Source: Pseudomonas guariconensis
GTDB taxonomy: Bacteria > Pseudomonadota > Gammaproteobacteria > Pseudomonadales > Pseudomonadaceae
Assembly: GCF_024127895.1 (NCBI RefSeq)
Contig: NZ_JAMYBK010000014.1
Coordinates: 1 to 64,000 of the forward strand
Length of the DNA: 64,000 nucleotides
Direction: 5' to 3'
The translations under genes and the position numbers were made by a program. The first letter of the stretch is position 1. Each line of letters opens with the position of its first letter. The notes below the pieces were generated by a model. The model saw nothing but the letters and a program-made list of their open reading frames with translations. It had not been told where the DNA came from and did not search any database. Shown here in pieces: positions 1 through 8,507 of this stretch.

Positions 1-2373
1 GACGGTATTCGGACCGTCGTTGCCAGGGTTCGGCGACTGCGGCGCCGAGGTCAGCGTATAGGTGTAGGTGCCATCGCTGTTCAGCTGAATCTGGCCGTAT
101 TGACCGACGGCATTACCCACCAGACTGAACGTCAGCGCACCCACACCGCCACTGACGGAACCGGCCAAAGACCCAGAGGCAGTCTCGCCTGTCGAATTCG
201 GATCGCTACCCTCGACAGTACCGGCCGCCAGGTCATTGCCGTCTTTGAGCAGATCAAGGGCTTTCTCATAAACGGTCACTTCGCTATCCGAAGCGGCGAT
301 CAGTGAACAGTCGTTCACGTTGATGGTGATGGTCGTGGTGCTCTCATCGCCATCCGTATCGCGAATGGTATAGACGAACACATCGCTGGCGCCGGGCGGG
401 GCAACTGCGTTCGGGTTGGCCTGGTAGACCGCGTTGCCCGCCGCATCGATGGTCAACGTGCCGTACTGGCCGACGATGGCAGTGTTCAGGTTGCCGATCG
501 CCGACGTCGAGGTGTCGGCGCCGGCCCGTGCCCCCACCACCACATTGCCGGTGCCTGCCTGGTCGGCCCCCAACTGATCGTTGTGCAGGACATTGCCGCT
601 GACGGTGCCGCCCTCGACCACGCTGGCGGTGTCGGCTTCGGCCGTAGGCACGTCATCGACGATGTTCACGTCCAGGCTGCCGGTGGCGGTACTGCCATCG
701 GTATCCTTGGCTATGACGGTGAACTGCTCCTGCAGGCTGTTGTTGCCGCCGCCGTTGGGATGCCCCTCGTTGTCGAGCAGGGTATAGCTGTAGCTCACCA
801 CCCCGGTGGCAGGGTCGTAGCCGGTGATGGTCAGGGTATTGCCCAAGGGCGTGGTGATCGACTGTGGGAAGCCCGCCACGGTGCCGCCGCTGACCACGCT
901 GATGCCGCCGACGTTCAGGCTCTGCAGGCCGTCCGGCGCACTCACGGTGAAGGTGCTGGCCTGGGTCAGGGCGCTCGGGTTCGGTGCGCTGCCATCGGCC
1001 AGGTGCTTCTCGTGCACGGTCAGTTCGCCACCTTTCACGTCCAGGCCGCCCAAGGTCACCGGGTCGTCCAGGTTGCTGACGTTCAGGGTCAGGGTTGCGG
1101 TGCTGGTATCGCCATCGGCATCGCGAAGGGTGTAGGTGAAGGTTTCCACCCCCTTGCCGCCACCGGGCAGGTTCTTGAAGTCCGGATCGTTGGTGTTGAG
1201 CGTGTAGGTGTAGGAACCATCGGCAGCCAGCACCAGGGTGCCGTAGGTACCGGTGAAGGTACCGGCCACCACCGGGCCGCTCGGCACACGGTCGGCGCCC
1301 TGCAGGTCGTTGGCCAGGACATTGCCGGTCAGTTCGGTGTGCTGCTCGGTGGCGGTGACGGCGTTGGTGTCATCCCGTGCCTTGGGCACGTCGTCGCGGA
1401 TGATCACATCCAGCGAACCAGTGGCGACATCGCCATCGCTGTCGCTGACCAGCACCGGGAAGTGCTCGCCCAGCGTGTTGCTCCCCGCCCCGTTCGGGTG
1501 CTGCTCGGCACCGCTGAGGGTGTAGCTGTAGCTCACCACGCCAGTGGCCGAGTCGTAGCCGGTGATGGTGAGCACATTGCCCAAGGGCGTGGTGATGGAT
1601 TGGCCGACGCCCGTCACCACCCCACCGGTGACCACACTGATACCACCGACACTGAGGTTGAACACACCATCGGGCGCCACCACCGTGAAACTGCCATGCT
1701 GGGTCAGCGCCGACGGGTCGGCGGCCGAGCCCTCGGGCAGGTGGGCCTCGTCCAGCAGCAACTCGCCAGGCTTGACGTCCAGCCCCTCCAGGCTCACCGG
1801 GTGATCCTCCGGCGGGTTCACCGGCGGTGGCTGCAGCGGTGCACCCCGGTTGCCGTCGCCGTCCACGCTACGCTCGCCCAGGTAGCGGTTGGCAAGCTCC
1901 GGAATGCCATTGAAGCCCGCCGTGGGGAAGCCGATCTGCGGATCGACCCGCCCGGCGACCTCGGTCAGCATCACGAATGTGTGACCGCCGCCCAGGGCGC
2001 CTGGGGCACCATTGGCATTGTTGCCCGCGGCGGGGGCCTCGGCTTCTTCGGTCGGGTCGGCGCCCGCGGCGATGGCCTGTTGCAAGCGCTCGACATCGCT
2101 GAGCTGGGCCTGGCTGGGCGGCGTGTCGTGGGTCTGTACAGGAGGGGCGCGGTTGGCCAGCAGGTCCGTGGTCATCTCCAGGCTACTGTCGCGGCCCAAG
2201 GTGAGCTCGGCGCCGTTGTGCAAACGCACCGCCACGGCACCGGCGGCGCCGGTTACCAGCTGTTCGCCGGCGAACAGGCGGTCGCCCTCCACCAGCAGGC
2301 GACGGCCACCGTCGCTACCTACCGCCAATACCTGGCCGACTACCTTGCTGACCACACCGACTGACTTAGCCAT
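1..2373 (-). CDS. Giant LapA/LapF-type RTX surface adhesin, N-terminal part (gene continues past the left edge)
   Basis: The minus-strand frame is open from the ATG at 2373 to base 1, giving 791 codons. This start lies 8 nt after a GGGGAGG ribosome site; the in-frame ATG at 2379 is too close to it. Residues 1-135 look like the N-terminal retention module of Lap adhesins, beginning MAKSVGVVSKVVGQVLAVGS and ending in a GGGHTFVML segment, with a di-alanine PAAG at 114-117. From about residue 194 a compound unit (a T1SS-143-like domain plus a cadherin/VCBS-like domain, about 245 residues) occurs twice, at about 194 and 439. A further domain with the SDGTYTYTL signature follows. Such proteins are exported by type I secretion, held in the outer-membrane channel by the N-terminus and used for attachment and biofilm. 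The divergent exporter genes fit this. LapF or MapA equivalence cannot be settled from the N-terminus. Confidence 0.9.
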   Translation of the reverse strand, partial: MAKSVGVVSKVVGQVLAVGSDGGRRLLVEGDRLFAGEQLVTGAAGAVAVRLHNGAELTLGRDSSLEMTTDLLANRAPPVQTHDTPPSQAQLSDVERLQQAIAAGADPTEEAEAPAAGNNANGAPGALGGGHTFVMLTEVAGRVDPQIGFPTAGFNGIPELANRYLGERSVDGDGNRGAPLQPPPVNPPEDHPVSLEGLDVKPGELLLDEAHLPEGSAADPSALTQHGSFTVVAPDGVFNLSVGGISVVTGGVVTGVGQSITTPLGNVLTITGYDSATGVVSYSYTLSGAEQHPNGAGSNTLGEHFPVLVSDSDGDVATGSLDVIIRDDVPKARDDTNAVTATEQHTELTGNVLANDLQGADRVPSGPVVAGTFTGTYGTLVLAADGSYTYTLNTNDPDFKNLPGGGKGVETFTYTLRDADGDTSTATLTLNVSNLDDPVTLGGLDVKGGELTVHEKHLADGSAPNPSALTQASTFTVSAPDGLQSLNVGGISVVSGGTVAGFPQSITTPLGNTLTITGYDPATGVVSYSYTLLDNEGHPNGGGNNSLQEQFTVIAKDTDGSTATGSLDVNIVDDVPTAEADTASVVEGGTVSGNVLHNDQLGADQAGTGNVVVGARAGADTSTSAIGNLNTAIVGQYGTLTIDAAGNAVYQANPNAVAPPGASDVFVYTIRDTDGDESTTTITINVNDCSLIAASDSEVTVYEKALDLLKDGNDLAAGTVEGSDPNSTGETASGSLAGSVSGGVGALTFSLVGNAVGQYGQIQLNSDGTYTYTLTSAPQSPNPGNDGPNTV
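2023..2034 (-). other. Candidate LapG protease cleavage site (PAAG) in the adhesin retention module
   Basis: Codons 114-117 of the adhesin encode Pro-Ala-Ala-Gly, followed by Asn. LapG-type periplasmic cysteine proteases cleave retention-module adhesins between two alanines in a [T/A/P]AAG context. Position (after about 110 residues, before the GGGH segment) and sequence both match known targets. No lapD or lapG lies in the window, so regulation would have to come from elsewhere in the genome. Confidence 0.7.
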
Positions 2374-2855
2374 GCGCATGCCTCCCCTGCCGATAGGCTT
2401 TTCGCAGCGACGGATAGGCCTGCCCAAGCGGCCAGCGGCCCGTCTCGTACACCTCGGGCCACTGTGGTCACGAGGACGACGAACGCCCCCTGCCGGGACG
2501 GATCCGACGATAGACTGATGGAAAATGGCCACTATTTAATGACAATTTTTTGTCGCCAAATTCCATCTTTGCCGTTGTCGCCTGTGTCCTTAGCTGCAAA
2601 AAATCTGGAACTTTTTCTGACGCCCGAAAAACGCCGAATGCAGTGGGTTTTACCGGTCCATGACTAGAACAATGTCCGGTATTTCCTGGACCGCATAAGT
2701 TTTTTTTCGCATAGCGTTTATGAAAAATTCTTCTTAGCTGGCCCGATAAATGTTCTTAGCTCTGTTGTTACAAACCTGAAACGGTTTCACCCTGCTTTTT
2801 TCGTCATTTTTTTGGCGATCGCAGGACCTCATTCGAGACCAGGGAGATGTACCCC
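2374..2855. promoter_or_regulatory. AT-rich divergent control region between adhesin and secretion operon
   Basis: The 480 bases between the divergent starts are much more AT-rich than their surroundings and encode nothing convincing. They must hold both promoters. Inverted repeats seen are GACAA-N4-TTGTC at 2541-2554, GAAAC-G-GTTTC at 2778-2788 and GCGATCGC at 2815-2822. The factor binding them is unknown. No clear sigma-70 or sigma-54 promoter could be fixed by eye. Confidence 0.55.
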
Positions 2856-4229
2856 ATGCGCGTTCTGACCCCCATCACCAGTGCAATTCTGTTGGCCATG
2901 GCGTGTGCCAACGTTCAGGCGATGTCGATCACGGAGGCCGTCCAGAGCGCCGTGGACCAGCATCCGGAGATCAGTGCCAGCCGCAACAGCCGGCTTTCCG
3001 CCGACGAGGATGTGAAGTTCGCCCGCGGGGGTTACTACCCAAGCGTCGACCTGGTCGGCGGCTACGGCCGCCAGCGCTCGGACAACACCAATACCCGCGG
3101 CTTCAACCCAGACGGGACGCGCAACCACAACAAGGAAACCCTCAGCTACACCCAGTCGGAACTGCGCCTGCGGCAGATGCTGTTCGACGGCTTCAACACC
3201 GCCAACGAAGTGGGCCGCACCGAGGCGGTGGCCAACTCGCGTGCCTACTTCACCCAGGCCACGGCCGAGACCGTGGCCCTGCGCGCCGTCGAGGTCTACC
3301 TCGAAGTGCTCAAGCGCCGTGAACTGGTGACCCTGGCCAAGAACAACCTGCAGGCCCACCTGCGGGTCAACGACCAGATCGGCCTGCGCAGCGAACGTGG
3401 CGTGGGCAGCACCGCCGACCTCGACCAGTCCCGCGCCCGCCGGGCCCTGGCAGAGAACAACCTGGACACCGCCGAAGTCGACCTGGCCGACGCCGAAGCC
3501 AACTTCTACAGCGTGGTCGGGCGCCTGCCCGACGAGCTGGAAACGCCGGTGACCATCAAGGGCGAGGTGCCCTCCTCCCTGGAGCAGGCGCGCCAGGGCA
3601 TGCTGGAGAACAACCCCTACCTGAAATCGGCCCAGGCCGACGTGAACGCTGCCGAGCAGCAGTACGAAGTGGCCAAGTCGCCGTTCTACCCACGCCTGGA
3701 CGCCGTGCTGGCCACCGGTGCCAACAACAACATCGCCGGCCAGCGCGGCCACGACAACAACGACTGGCAGGCTGGCGTCGAGCTCAGTTACAACCTGTTC
3801 CGTGGCGGCAGCGACAAGGCGCGCCTGCAATCGGACGCCCACAAGATCAACCAGGCCATGGACATTCGCAACAATGCCCTGCGCGAGCTCAACGAGAACC
3901 TGAGCCTGGCCTGGAACGCCATGAACAACGCCCGCAAGCAGACCCCGACCGCCCGCGAGTACGCCGAGACCACCCAACGGGTACGCGCGGCCTACCAGGA
4001 CCAGTTCGGCCTCGGCCAGCGCACCTTGCTCGACCTGCTCGACAGCGAGAACGAGCTGTACAACGCCAACCGTCGCTACACCGAGGTGCGCTACACCGAG
4101 GAGTTCTCCATGTACCGGGTCCTGGCGACCATGGGCCAGTTGCTGGGCAAGCAGCGTATCTCGCTGCCACCGGAAGCCATCGCCAAGAGCGAAGTACGCA
4201 ACCAGGCCAGGTTGCCCGAGATGCGTTGA
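2856..4229 (+). CDS. lapE: TolC-family outer-membrane channel of type I secretion (LapE/AggA-like)
   Basis: A 457-aa outer-membrane efflux protein. The start is the ATG at 2856, 9 nt after AGGGAG (2841-2846); the upstream in-frame ATG at 2847 abuts the ribosome site. Residues 1-22 form a signal peptide (hydrophobic core AILLAMAC, ending VQA). The mature part has two long OEP repeats rich in alpha-helical Ala/Glu/Leu/Asn segments, with phrases such as GVGSTADLDQSRARRALAENN and GLGQRTLLDLLDSENELYNA typical of the agglutination/LapE branch of TolC proteins. It forms the trans-periplasmic pore that exports the adhesin and in which the adhesin is retained. It heads an operon with the ABC exporter and fusion protein. 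In KT2440, as I recall, lapE stands apart from lapABC beside the same downstream genes. Confidence 0.88.
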   Translation: MRVLTPITSAILLAMACANVQAMSITEAVQSAVDQHPEISASRNSRLSADEDVKFARGGYYPSVDLVGGYGRQRSDNTNTRGFNPDGTRNHNKETLSYTQSELRLRQMLFDGFNTANEVGRTEAVANSRAYFTQATAETVALRAVEVYLEVLKRRELVTLAKNNLQAHLRVNDQIGLRSERGVGSTADLDQSRARRALAENNLDTAEVDLADAEANFYSVVGRLPDELETPVTIKGEVPSSLEQARQGMLENNPYLKSAQADVNAAEQQYEVAKSPFYPRLDAVLATGANNNIAGQRGHDNNDWQAGVELSYNLFRGGSDKARLQSDAHKINQAMDIRNNALRELNENLSLAWNAMNNARKQTPTAREYAETTQRVRAAYQDQFGLGQRTLLDLLDSENELYNANRRYTEVRYTEEFSMYRVLATMGQLLGKQRISLPPEAIAKSEVRNQARLPEMR

Positions 4230-4287
4230 GCCGGCACGAAACTGGATCGTTCGGATCGGGCCCCCACCGCGGCAGGAGTAGGCCATC

Positions 4288-6432
4288 GTGACCAGTATGC
4301 AAAGCGCGCAGCCGCGCCTGGATGTTGATGATCCGCTGCTCGATGGCCTGCTGATCCTGTGCCGGCTGCACGGCTGCACGGCCAGCCGCGCCAGCCTGTG
4401 CAGCGGGCTGCCCCTGGCCGAGCAACGGCTGGCCCAGGACCTGCTGCCCCGCGCCGCCGCCCGTGCCGGCCTGCAGGCCCGTCTGTTGCGCCGGGAGCTG
4501 GCCGCCATCTCGCCGCTCAACCTGCCGGTGCTGCTACTGCTCGACGAGGGCCGCAGCGCCGTGCTGCAGCGCTGGGGCGATGACGGCCGGGCGCTGATCC
4601 TGCCGTGCGAGGCCGAAGGCGGCGAGCAGTGGGTCGAGCGCCAGGCACTGGAACAGGCCTACGCTGGCCAAGCCCTGTTCGCCCGCCCCCGGCATACCCT
4701 GGAGAACCTGCGCAGCCCCCTGCTGCCGAGGGTCGAGGCCTGGTTCCGCGACACCTTGAAGCACTCCCGCTGGCTGTATGGCGACGCCCTGCTGGCCAGC
4801 CTGCTGATCAACCTGCTGGGCTTGATGGTGCCGCTGTTCGTCATGCAGACCTATGATCGGGTGGTCCCCAACCAGGCTCTGTCGACCCTCTGGGTACTGG
4901 TCGCTGGCCTGTTCATCGGCACCGCCTTCGAGCTGGTGTTGCGCACGGTGCGCGCCCACTTGCTGGACCAGGCCGGCAAGAAGACCGACCTGATCCTCTC
5001 CGCCACCCTTTTCGAACGCATCACCGGCATGGCGATGAAAGCCCGGCCCGCCACCATCGGGGGGTTCGCCCAAAGCATCCACGACTTCCAGGGCCTGCGC
5101 GAATTCCTCACTGCGGTGACCCTGACCAGCATCATCGACCTGCCCTTCGTGGCCTTGATGCTGCTGGTGATCGGCCTGCTCGGCGGCTGGCTGGTGCTGA
5201 TCCCGCTGGTGGCCTTCCCCGTGGCCGTGGGCTTTGCCTTGTTCATCCAGGTGCGCCTGCGCGACACGGTGCAAAAGAGCCTGAGCCTGGGCGCGGTCCG
5301 CCAGGCCCTGCTGATCGAGACCCTGGGCGGGCTGGAAACCCTCAAGGCCTGCGGCGCCGAGAGCGAGCGCCAGTACCAGTGGGAGCACACCAACGGCGCC
5401 ATGGCCCGGCTCGATGCCCATGCCCGCAACCTGTCGTCCCTGGCCAGCAATGGCACGCTGTTCATCCAGCAGTTCTGCGGCATGGCGACCATCGTCGCCG
5501 GGGTCTACAGCATCATTGCCGGCAACCTCAGCGTCGGCGCCCTGGTCGCCACCTACATGCTCGGCAGTCGGGTGCTGGCGCCGCTGGGCCAGATCGCCGG
5601 GCTGATCACCCGCTACCAGCAGGCCCAATTGACCATGCGCAGCACCGATGCGTTGATGGCCCTGCCCCAGGAACGTCAGCCCGAACAGCAGGCCCTGGCC
5701 CATACCACGCTCAAGGGCGGCCTGGCCCTGAGCCATGTCACCTTCCGCTACCCGGGCCAGGCCGCCCCTGCCCTGCAGGACGTGAGGCTGAGCGTCCAAC
5801 CTGGCGAGCGCATCGGCATCATCGGCCGCAGCGGCTCGGGCAAGAGCACCCTGGCCCGCCTGCTGATGGGCTTTCACCACCCGGACGAAGGCCAGGTCCT
5901 GCTGGACAACCTGGACCTGCGCCAGCTGGATGTCGCCGACCTGCGCGCCCAGTTGGGCTATGTCGCCCATGACCTGCCGCTGCTGGCTGGCAGCCTGCGC
6001 GACAACCTCACCCTCGGCGCCCGCCACGTCAGCGACGCACGCATGCTCGAGGTGGCCGAGCTGACCGGCGTCAGCGAACTGGCCCGCCAGCACCCGCAAG
6101 GTTTCGACCGACCAGTGGGTGAGCGCGGCCAGTTGCTTTCCGGCGGCCAGCGCCAGGCCGTGCTGCTGGCTCGGGCACTGCTGCTGGAGCCACCGATCCT
6201 GATCCTCGACGAACCCACCAGCCACATGGACAACAGCAGCGAGGAGCAACTGCGCCAGCGCCTGCAGGCCTGGGTACCGGGCAAGACGGTGTTGCTGGTC
6301 ACCCACCGCACCTCGATGCTCAGCCTGGTGGACCGGCTGCTGGTGCTGGACAACGGCAAGATCGTCGCCGACGGGCCGAAGGACGCGGTCATCGACGCCC
6401 TGCGCAAGGGCCGCATCGGCACGGCCCTCTAG
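4288..6432 (+). CDS. Type I secretion ABC permease/ATPase (LapB-like)
   Basis: A 714-aa exporter of the HlyB/LapB class. GTG start at 4288, 9 nt after AGGAG; ATG 4297 is an alternative. Residues about 1-135 are a C39-peptidase-like domain without a convincing catalytic Cys-His pair, as in exporters of RTX proteins that carry no leader peptide. Then comes an ABC membrane domain with hydrophobic segments near ALLASLLINLLGLMVPLFVM and IIDLPFVALMLLVIGLLGG. The ATPase domain has Walker A GRSGSGKST (about 513-521), signature LSGGQRQ (about 616) and Walker B LILDEPTSHMD (about 640). It energises export of the divergent adhesin. It is likely a paralogue of LapB dedicated to this adhesin. Confidence 0.9.
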   Translation: MTSMQSAQPRLDVDDPLLDGLLILCRLHGCTASRASLCSGLPLAEQRLAQDLLPRAAARAGLQARLLRRELAAISPLNLPVLLLLDEGRSAVLQRWGDDGRALILPCEAEGGEQWVERQALEQAYAGQALFARPRHTLENLRSPLLPRVEAWFRDTLKHSRWLYGDALLASLLINLLGLMVPLFVMQTYDRVVPNQALSTLWVLVAGLFIGTAFELVLRTVRAHLLDQAGKKTDLILSATLFERITGMAMKARPATIGGFAQSIHDFQGLREFLTAVTLTSIIDLPFVALMLLVIGLLGGWLVLIPLVAFPVAVGFALFIQVRLRDTVQKSLSLGAVRQALLIETLGGLETLKACGAESERQYQWEHTNGAMARLDAHARNLSSLASNGTLFIQQFCGMATIVAGVYSIIAGNLSVGALVATYMLGSRVLAPLGQIAGLITRYQQAQLTMRSTDALMALPQERQPEQQALAHTTLKGGLALSHVTFRYPGQAAPALQDVRLSVQPGERIGIIGRSGSGKSTLARLLMGFHHPDEGQVLLDNLDLRQLDVADLRAQLGYVAHDLPLLAGSLRDNLTLGARHVSDARMLEVAELTGVSELARQHPQGFDRPVGERGQLLSGGQRQAVLLARALLLEPPILILDEPTSHMDNSSEEQLRQRLQAWVPGKTVLLVTHRTSMLSLVDRLLVLDNGKIVADGPKDAVIDALRKGRIGTAL

Positions 6433-6443
6433 GAGGTATGTCC

Positions 6444-7799
6444 ATGTCCCTCGGCCACAACGTACGCAGCGCCCTGCCGGGCTCGTCCAAGGCTGCCGAA
6501 CGCGACTACATGCCGGAACTGGCCGGCGCCACCTTGCAGGATTCGCCGCGCCTGTCGCGCCTGACCGTGTGGCTGGCCGCCCTGCTGTTGCTGGTGGCCC
6601 TGGTCTGGGCCCACTTCGCCGTGCTCGACGAAGTGACCGTGGGCGAGGGCAAGGCCATCCCGTCGAGCAAGGTGCAGGTGGTGCAGAACCTCGAAGGCGG
6701 GATCGTCACCGAGATCTTCGCCCGCGAGGGGCAGATGGTCGACAAGGGCGCCACCCTGCTGCGCCTGGACGACACGCGCTTTTTGTCCAACAAGGGCGAG
6801 AGCGAGGCCGACCGCTATGCCCTGACCGCGCAGGTCGAGCGTCTGTCGGCCGAGTCCGAAGGGCGTCCACTCGAGCTCTCGGAAGAGGTTCGCAGCAAGG
6901 CCCCGCAGGTGGCCGAGGACGAGATGGCCTTGTACACGTCGCGCCAGCGCCGCCTGGCCAGCGAGAAGCAGACCCTCAACGAGCAACTGCGGCAGAAGAC
7001 CCAGGAGCTGGCCGAGTTCCGCTCCAAGGTCGAGCAGTACCGCTCGGCACTGTCGTTGCTGCAGCAGGAGTTGAACATGTCGACGCCGCTGGTGGGGACC
7101 GGCGCCATCTCGCCGGTGGAGATCCTGCGCCTGAAGCAGCGCACGGTCGAGGCCCGCGGCCAGCTCAACGCCACCAACCTGGCGATCCCCCGGGCCGAAG
7201 CGGCGGTGGCGGAGATCAAGAGCAAGATCCAGGAGTCCGAGGCCACCTTCCGCTCCGAGGCGGCCAAGGAACTCAACGACAAACGCACGGAGCTGTCGAA
7301 GATCACCGCCTCCAGCATCGCCATCGACGACCGGGTCAAGCGCACCTCCGTGGTGTCGCCGGTGCGCGGCATCGTCAAGCTGCTCAAGGTCAACACCATC
7401 GGCGGCGTGGTGCAGCCGGGCAGCGACCTGGTGGAGATCGTGCCGATCGAGGACAACCTGCTGATCGAGGCCAAGGTCCGGCCACAGGACGTGGCCTTCC
7501 TGCATCCGGGGCAGACGGCGATGGTCAAGTTCAGCGCCTACGACTACACCATCTACGGCGGGTTGAAGGCCACGCTGGAGTTGATCGGTGCCGATACCGT
7601 CACCGATGACAAGGGCAATGCGTTCTACCTGATCCAGGTGCGGACCGAGAAGAACCACCTCGGCGGGGATGACAAGCCACTGCTGATCATTCCGGGGATG
7701 GTGGCCACGGTGGATATCATCACCGGGCGCAAGAGCGTGCTCGACTACCTGTTGAAGCCGGTGCTCAAGGCCCGGACCGAGGCGTTGCGTGAGCGGTGA
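6444..7799 (+). CDS. HlyD-family membrane-fusion protein of type I secretion (LapC-like)
   Basis: 451 aa. Stop TAG of the ABC gene (6430-6432) lies within AGGAGGT (6431-6437); that site touches the ATG at 6438 and is 6 nt from the ATG at 6444, so 6444 is preferred. There is one inner-membrane segment near residues 30-55 (LTVWLAALLLLVALVWAHF). A beta-barrel/lipoyl half (VVQNLEGGIVTEIFAREGQMVDKG), a long coiled-coil hairpin (residues about 120-290, many Glu/Gln/Arg) and the second barrel half (VVSPVRGIVKLLKVNTIGGVV) follow. It bridges the ABC exporter to the outer-membrane channel. Together with the two upstream genes it makes a complete adhesin exporter. Confidence 0.9.
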   Translation: MSLGHNVRSALPGSSKAAERDYMPELAGATLQDSPRLSRLTVWLAALLLLVALVWAHFAVLDEVTVGEGKAIPSSKVQVVQNLEGGIVTEIFAREGQMVDKGATLLRLDDTRFLSNKGESEADRYALTAQVERLSAESEGRPLELSEEVRSKAPQVAEDEMALYTSRQRRLASEKQTLNEQLRQKTQELAEFRSKVEQYRSALSLLQQELNMSTPLVGTGAISPVEILRLKQRTVEARGQLNATNLAIPRAEAAVAEIKSKIQESEATFRSEAAKELNDKRTELSKITASSIAIDDRVKRTSVVSPVRGIVKLLKVNTIGGVVQPGSDLVEIVPIEDNLLIEAKVRPQDVAFLHPGQTAMVKFSAYDYTIYGGLKATLELIGADTVTDDKGNAFYLIQVRTEKNHLGGDDKPLLIIPGMVATVDIITGRKSVLDYLLKPVLKARTEALRER

Positions 7800-7820
7800 T
7801 CGCGGTTTGGAGCAGTGCGC

Positions 7821-8432
7821 CTATTGGGGCTGCTTCGCAGCCCCATGATTGCGCCCGAACGTCTCGTCGCCCATGGCCCTGATCTGCCCCTCGATCAACG
7901 CATCGAACGGCCGCAGCAACGCATCGAAGCGCCCCTCCCCCTCCAGCACGTTCAACGCCTGCACCAGCGCCTCGATGGTCGACAACGCCCCCGGCCCAGG
8001 CGCCTTGCGCAGCCGGTAGCGTGAAGGCTCGGCCTGCTCCAAGGTCACGCGCGGCAGGGCCTCCAGCAGCGGGTTCAGGTACAGCAGCTTGCGTGCCTTG
8101 CGCCAGGTGCCATCGGGTACGACCAGCAGCAACGGCCTGTCGTCGGCGTCGGTGCAGGCCGTCAGCCCCTGCGCCGATTCTCCGGGGAACAGCAATACCG
8201 GCCGATACCCCGAAGCGGCCAGCAGCGCGTCCAGGTCGTCGAACACCTCACCCACGCGCAACTCGGCATTGACCAGGCCAAGGGCAGCCAATCGGGCGGT
8301 ATTCAAGGCATGCGAACGTTCACTCGGGTGCTGCAACAAAAGCACACGGGTGCGGCTGTCGAGGCGGGGAATCAGCGGGCAAAGGCAGTGGTCGAGCGGA
8401 CGCAGGCAGCGTTCGCAGCGGGGTCTGGACAT
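7821..8432 (-). CDS. DTW-domain tRNA-uridine aminocarboxypropyltransferase-like protein
   Basis: 203 aa. The N-terminus holds a Cys cluster, CERCLRPLDHCLC, typical of the zinc-binding start of DTW proteins. The family signature appears as PDGTWRKARKL (residues about 115-125), followed by the conserved Arg/Leu region YRLRKAPGPGALSTIEA. E. coli TapT (YfiP) of this family transfers the aminocarboxypropyl group of SAM to uridine 47 of tRNAs to make acp3U. Function here is inferred from family membership. The gene converges with the secretion operon and appears to stand alone. Confidence 0.85.
   Translation of the reverse strand: MSRPRCERCLRPLDHCLCPLIPRLDSRTRVLLLQHPSERSHALNTARLAALGLVNAELRVGEVFDDLDALLAASGYRPVLLFPGESAQGLTACTDADDRPLLLVVPDGTWRKARKLLYLNPLLEALPRVTLEQAEPSRYRLRKAPGPGALSTIEALVQALNVLEGEGRFDALLRPFDALIEGQIRAMGDETFGRNHGAAKQPQ
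7826..7844. terminator. Hairpin between converging fusion-protein and DTW genes
   Basis: Perfect 8-bp arms GGGGCTGC and GCAGCCCC with a TTC loop. It overlaps the last codons of the minus-strand DTW gene and lies 26 nt after the fusion-protein stop. There is no T-tract, so it may be a REP fragment rather than an intrinsic terminator. Confidence 0.45.
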
Positions 8433-8507
8433 CGGCTTCTCCTTACCGAGCGCAGTGTGCCACAGCCCAGCGCAAAAGCCCCACTTCCCTGTGGGGGAGA
8501 CGAAACC

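Noticed and set aside
583..2364. 593-codon plus-strand ORF opposite the adhesin
   Set aside because: It shares codon register with the adhesin, is full of Gly/Ala/Val/His typical of GC-rich antisense frames, and has no ribosome site. The minus-strand frame has clear adhesin domains.
2464..2667. 67-codon ORF in the adhesin/exporter intergenic region
   Set aside because: No ribosome site, no signal or domain, and the region is AT-rich control DNA.
2778..2788. PsrA operator GAAAC-N-GTTTC
   Set aside because: The spacer is one base, whereas PsrA sites have two to four, so I list it only as an unexplained inverted repeat.
2829..4520. 563-codon minus-strand ORF across lapE
   Set aside because: Antisense shadow of the outer-membrane channel gene, with biased composition and no recognisable domain.
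4534..6306. 590-codon minus-strand ORF across the ABC exporter
   Set aside because: Gln/Gly/Ala-rich shadow of a gene with intact ABC motifs on the plus strand.
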